NCBI RefSeq assembly: GCF_018131225.1
Contig: NZ_JAFCMM010000001.1
Coordinates: 2,604,001 to 2,668,000 of the forward strand
Length of the DNA: 64,000 bases
Direction of reading: 5' to 3'
Source: Bradyrhizobium sp. U87765 SZCCT0048
GTDB lineage: Bacteria; Pseudomonadota; Alphaproteobacteria; Rhizobiales; Xanthobacteraceae
The position numbers and the translations under genes are program-made. Position 1 is the stretch's first letter. Every line of letters starts with the position of its first letter. Below the pieces are notes generated by a model. The model saw only the letters and a list, made by a program, of their open reading frames with translations, was not told the origin of the DNA and did no database searches. Below, piece after piece: positions 63,722 through 64,000 of this stretch.

Positions 63722-64000
63722 ATGACCCCTGCCCCCTCGAACGCCCACGCCATCGCCACCGAGATCGCCTGGTTCGAGCACGCCCTCGCTCGCCGCCTGC
63801 AAAGCCACGCCGAAGGCACGCCCTGCGATGTCGGCGAACTGCTGCATCCCGCGCCGGACCTGCCTGCGCCCGGCACGGCCTATGGCGACCTCGTCCGCGC
63901 TGCGGAGCTGGATCCGGCCGAGCGGCTGGTACTCGTCTTGGCACTTCTGCCGCATCTTCGGCCGGAGGCGCTCGATGCCCTGCTGATCCGCAGCGAAGCG
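63722..64000 (+). CDS. Probable eCIS AAA+ ATPase, N-terminus (Afp15-like; cut by window edge)
   Basis: The first 93 codons are present. The product starts with IATEIAWFEHALARRLQSHA and has a typical pre-ATPase segment, LDPAERLVLVLALLPHLRPE. This pattern, and the position right after the tape-measure gene (5-base gap), fit the AAA+ ATPase of eCIS operons. The ATPase motifs lie outside the window. Confidence 0.65.
   Translation, partial: MTPAPSNAHAIATEIAWFEHALARRLQSHAEGTPCDVGELLHPAPDLPAPGTAYGDLVRAAELDPAERLVLVLALLPHLRPEALDALLIRSEA

Noticed and set aside
46174..64000. Prophage tail or type VI secretion system
   Set aside because: No capsid, terminase, lysis, integrase or TssJLM genes are seen; DUF4255, DUF5908, LysM adaptor and CIS tape-measure proteins are typical of eCIS.

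Overview
The window is GC-rich DNA with tightly packed genes. The gene content (a phasin, a class III-type polyhydroxyalkanoate synthase pair, a CYP102-type P450, phosphoenolpyruvate carboxylase and large acyl-CoA catabolic operons) points to an alphaproteobacterial chromosome of the Bradyrhizobium/Rhodopseudomonas type. That assignment is inference from gene content and codon usage. I see no rRNA, tRNA, insertion sequence or CRISPR array.

Region 1 (1-19407) is a storage-lipid and general metabolism block, nearly all on the minus strand. It holds a phasin cut by the window edge, with an inverted-repeat operator and promoter. A translationally coupled trio follows: a short PhaE-like subunit, PhaC and a GNAT acetyltransferase. 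Next come four alpha/beta hydrolases (one on the plus strand), a fused P450-reductase, a wax ester synthase/DGAT, an SDR, a glutathione peroxidase, an exported lysozyme-like protein, a YfcG-like GST, a DapA-family lyase/aldolase and PEP carboxylase.

Region 2 (about 20000-34167) is the most interesting part: a biosynthetic gene cluster that I read as a hydrazine (N-N bond) forming pathway. A methionyl-tRNA synthetase-like enzyme with an altered amino-acid pocket, a flavin N-monooxygenase, a GGCT-cupin fusion protein and an FAD-dependent amine oxidase correspond to the enzyme set that makes hydrazino acids in the s56-p1 and triacsin pathways. There the MetRS-like and cupin parts are fused in one protein; here they are separate genes. 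An EctB-type aminotransferase in the same operon suggests 2,4-diaminobutyrate as the N-hydroxylated partner, possibly recycled. A single C-A-T NRPS module, a GMC oxidoreductase, a periplasmic-binding-fold protein, an unknown small protein and a 4'-phosphopantetheinyl transferase complete the locus.

Region 3 (34139-45696, all minus strand) is an acyl-CoA catabolic cluster: hotdog thioesterase, enoyl-CoA hydratase, biotin-dependent acyl-CoA carboxylase (two subunits), acyl-CoA ligase, BKACE-type cleavage enzyme, AraC regulator, GST and two acyl-CoA dehydrogenases. Two matching inverted repeats overlap a promoter in front of the thioesterase gene.

Region 4 (46174 to the right edge, plus strand) is an extracellular contractile injection system (eCIS; Afp/PVC-like): Afp16-like cap protein, an unknown protein, sheath, two tube proteins, a tiny Afp6/DUF5908 protein, LysM adaptor, VgrG-like spike, PAAR tip, gp25-like protein, two baseplate J-type wedge proteins, a tape-measure protein that seems to use a non-ATG start, and the beginning of what is probably the AAA+ ATPase. 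The operon continues past the window.
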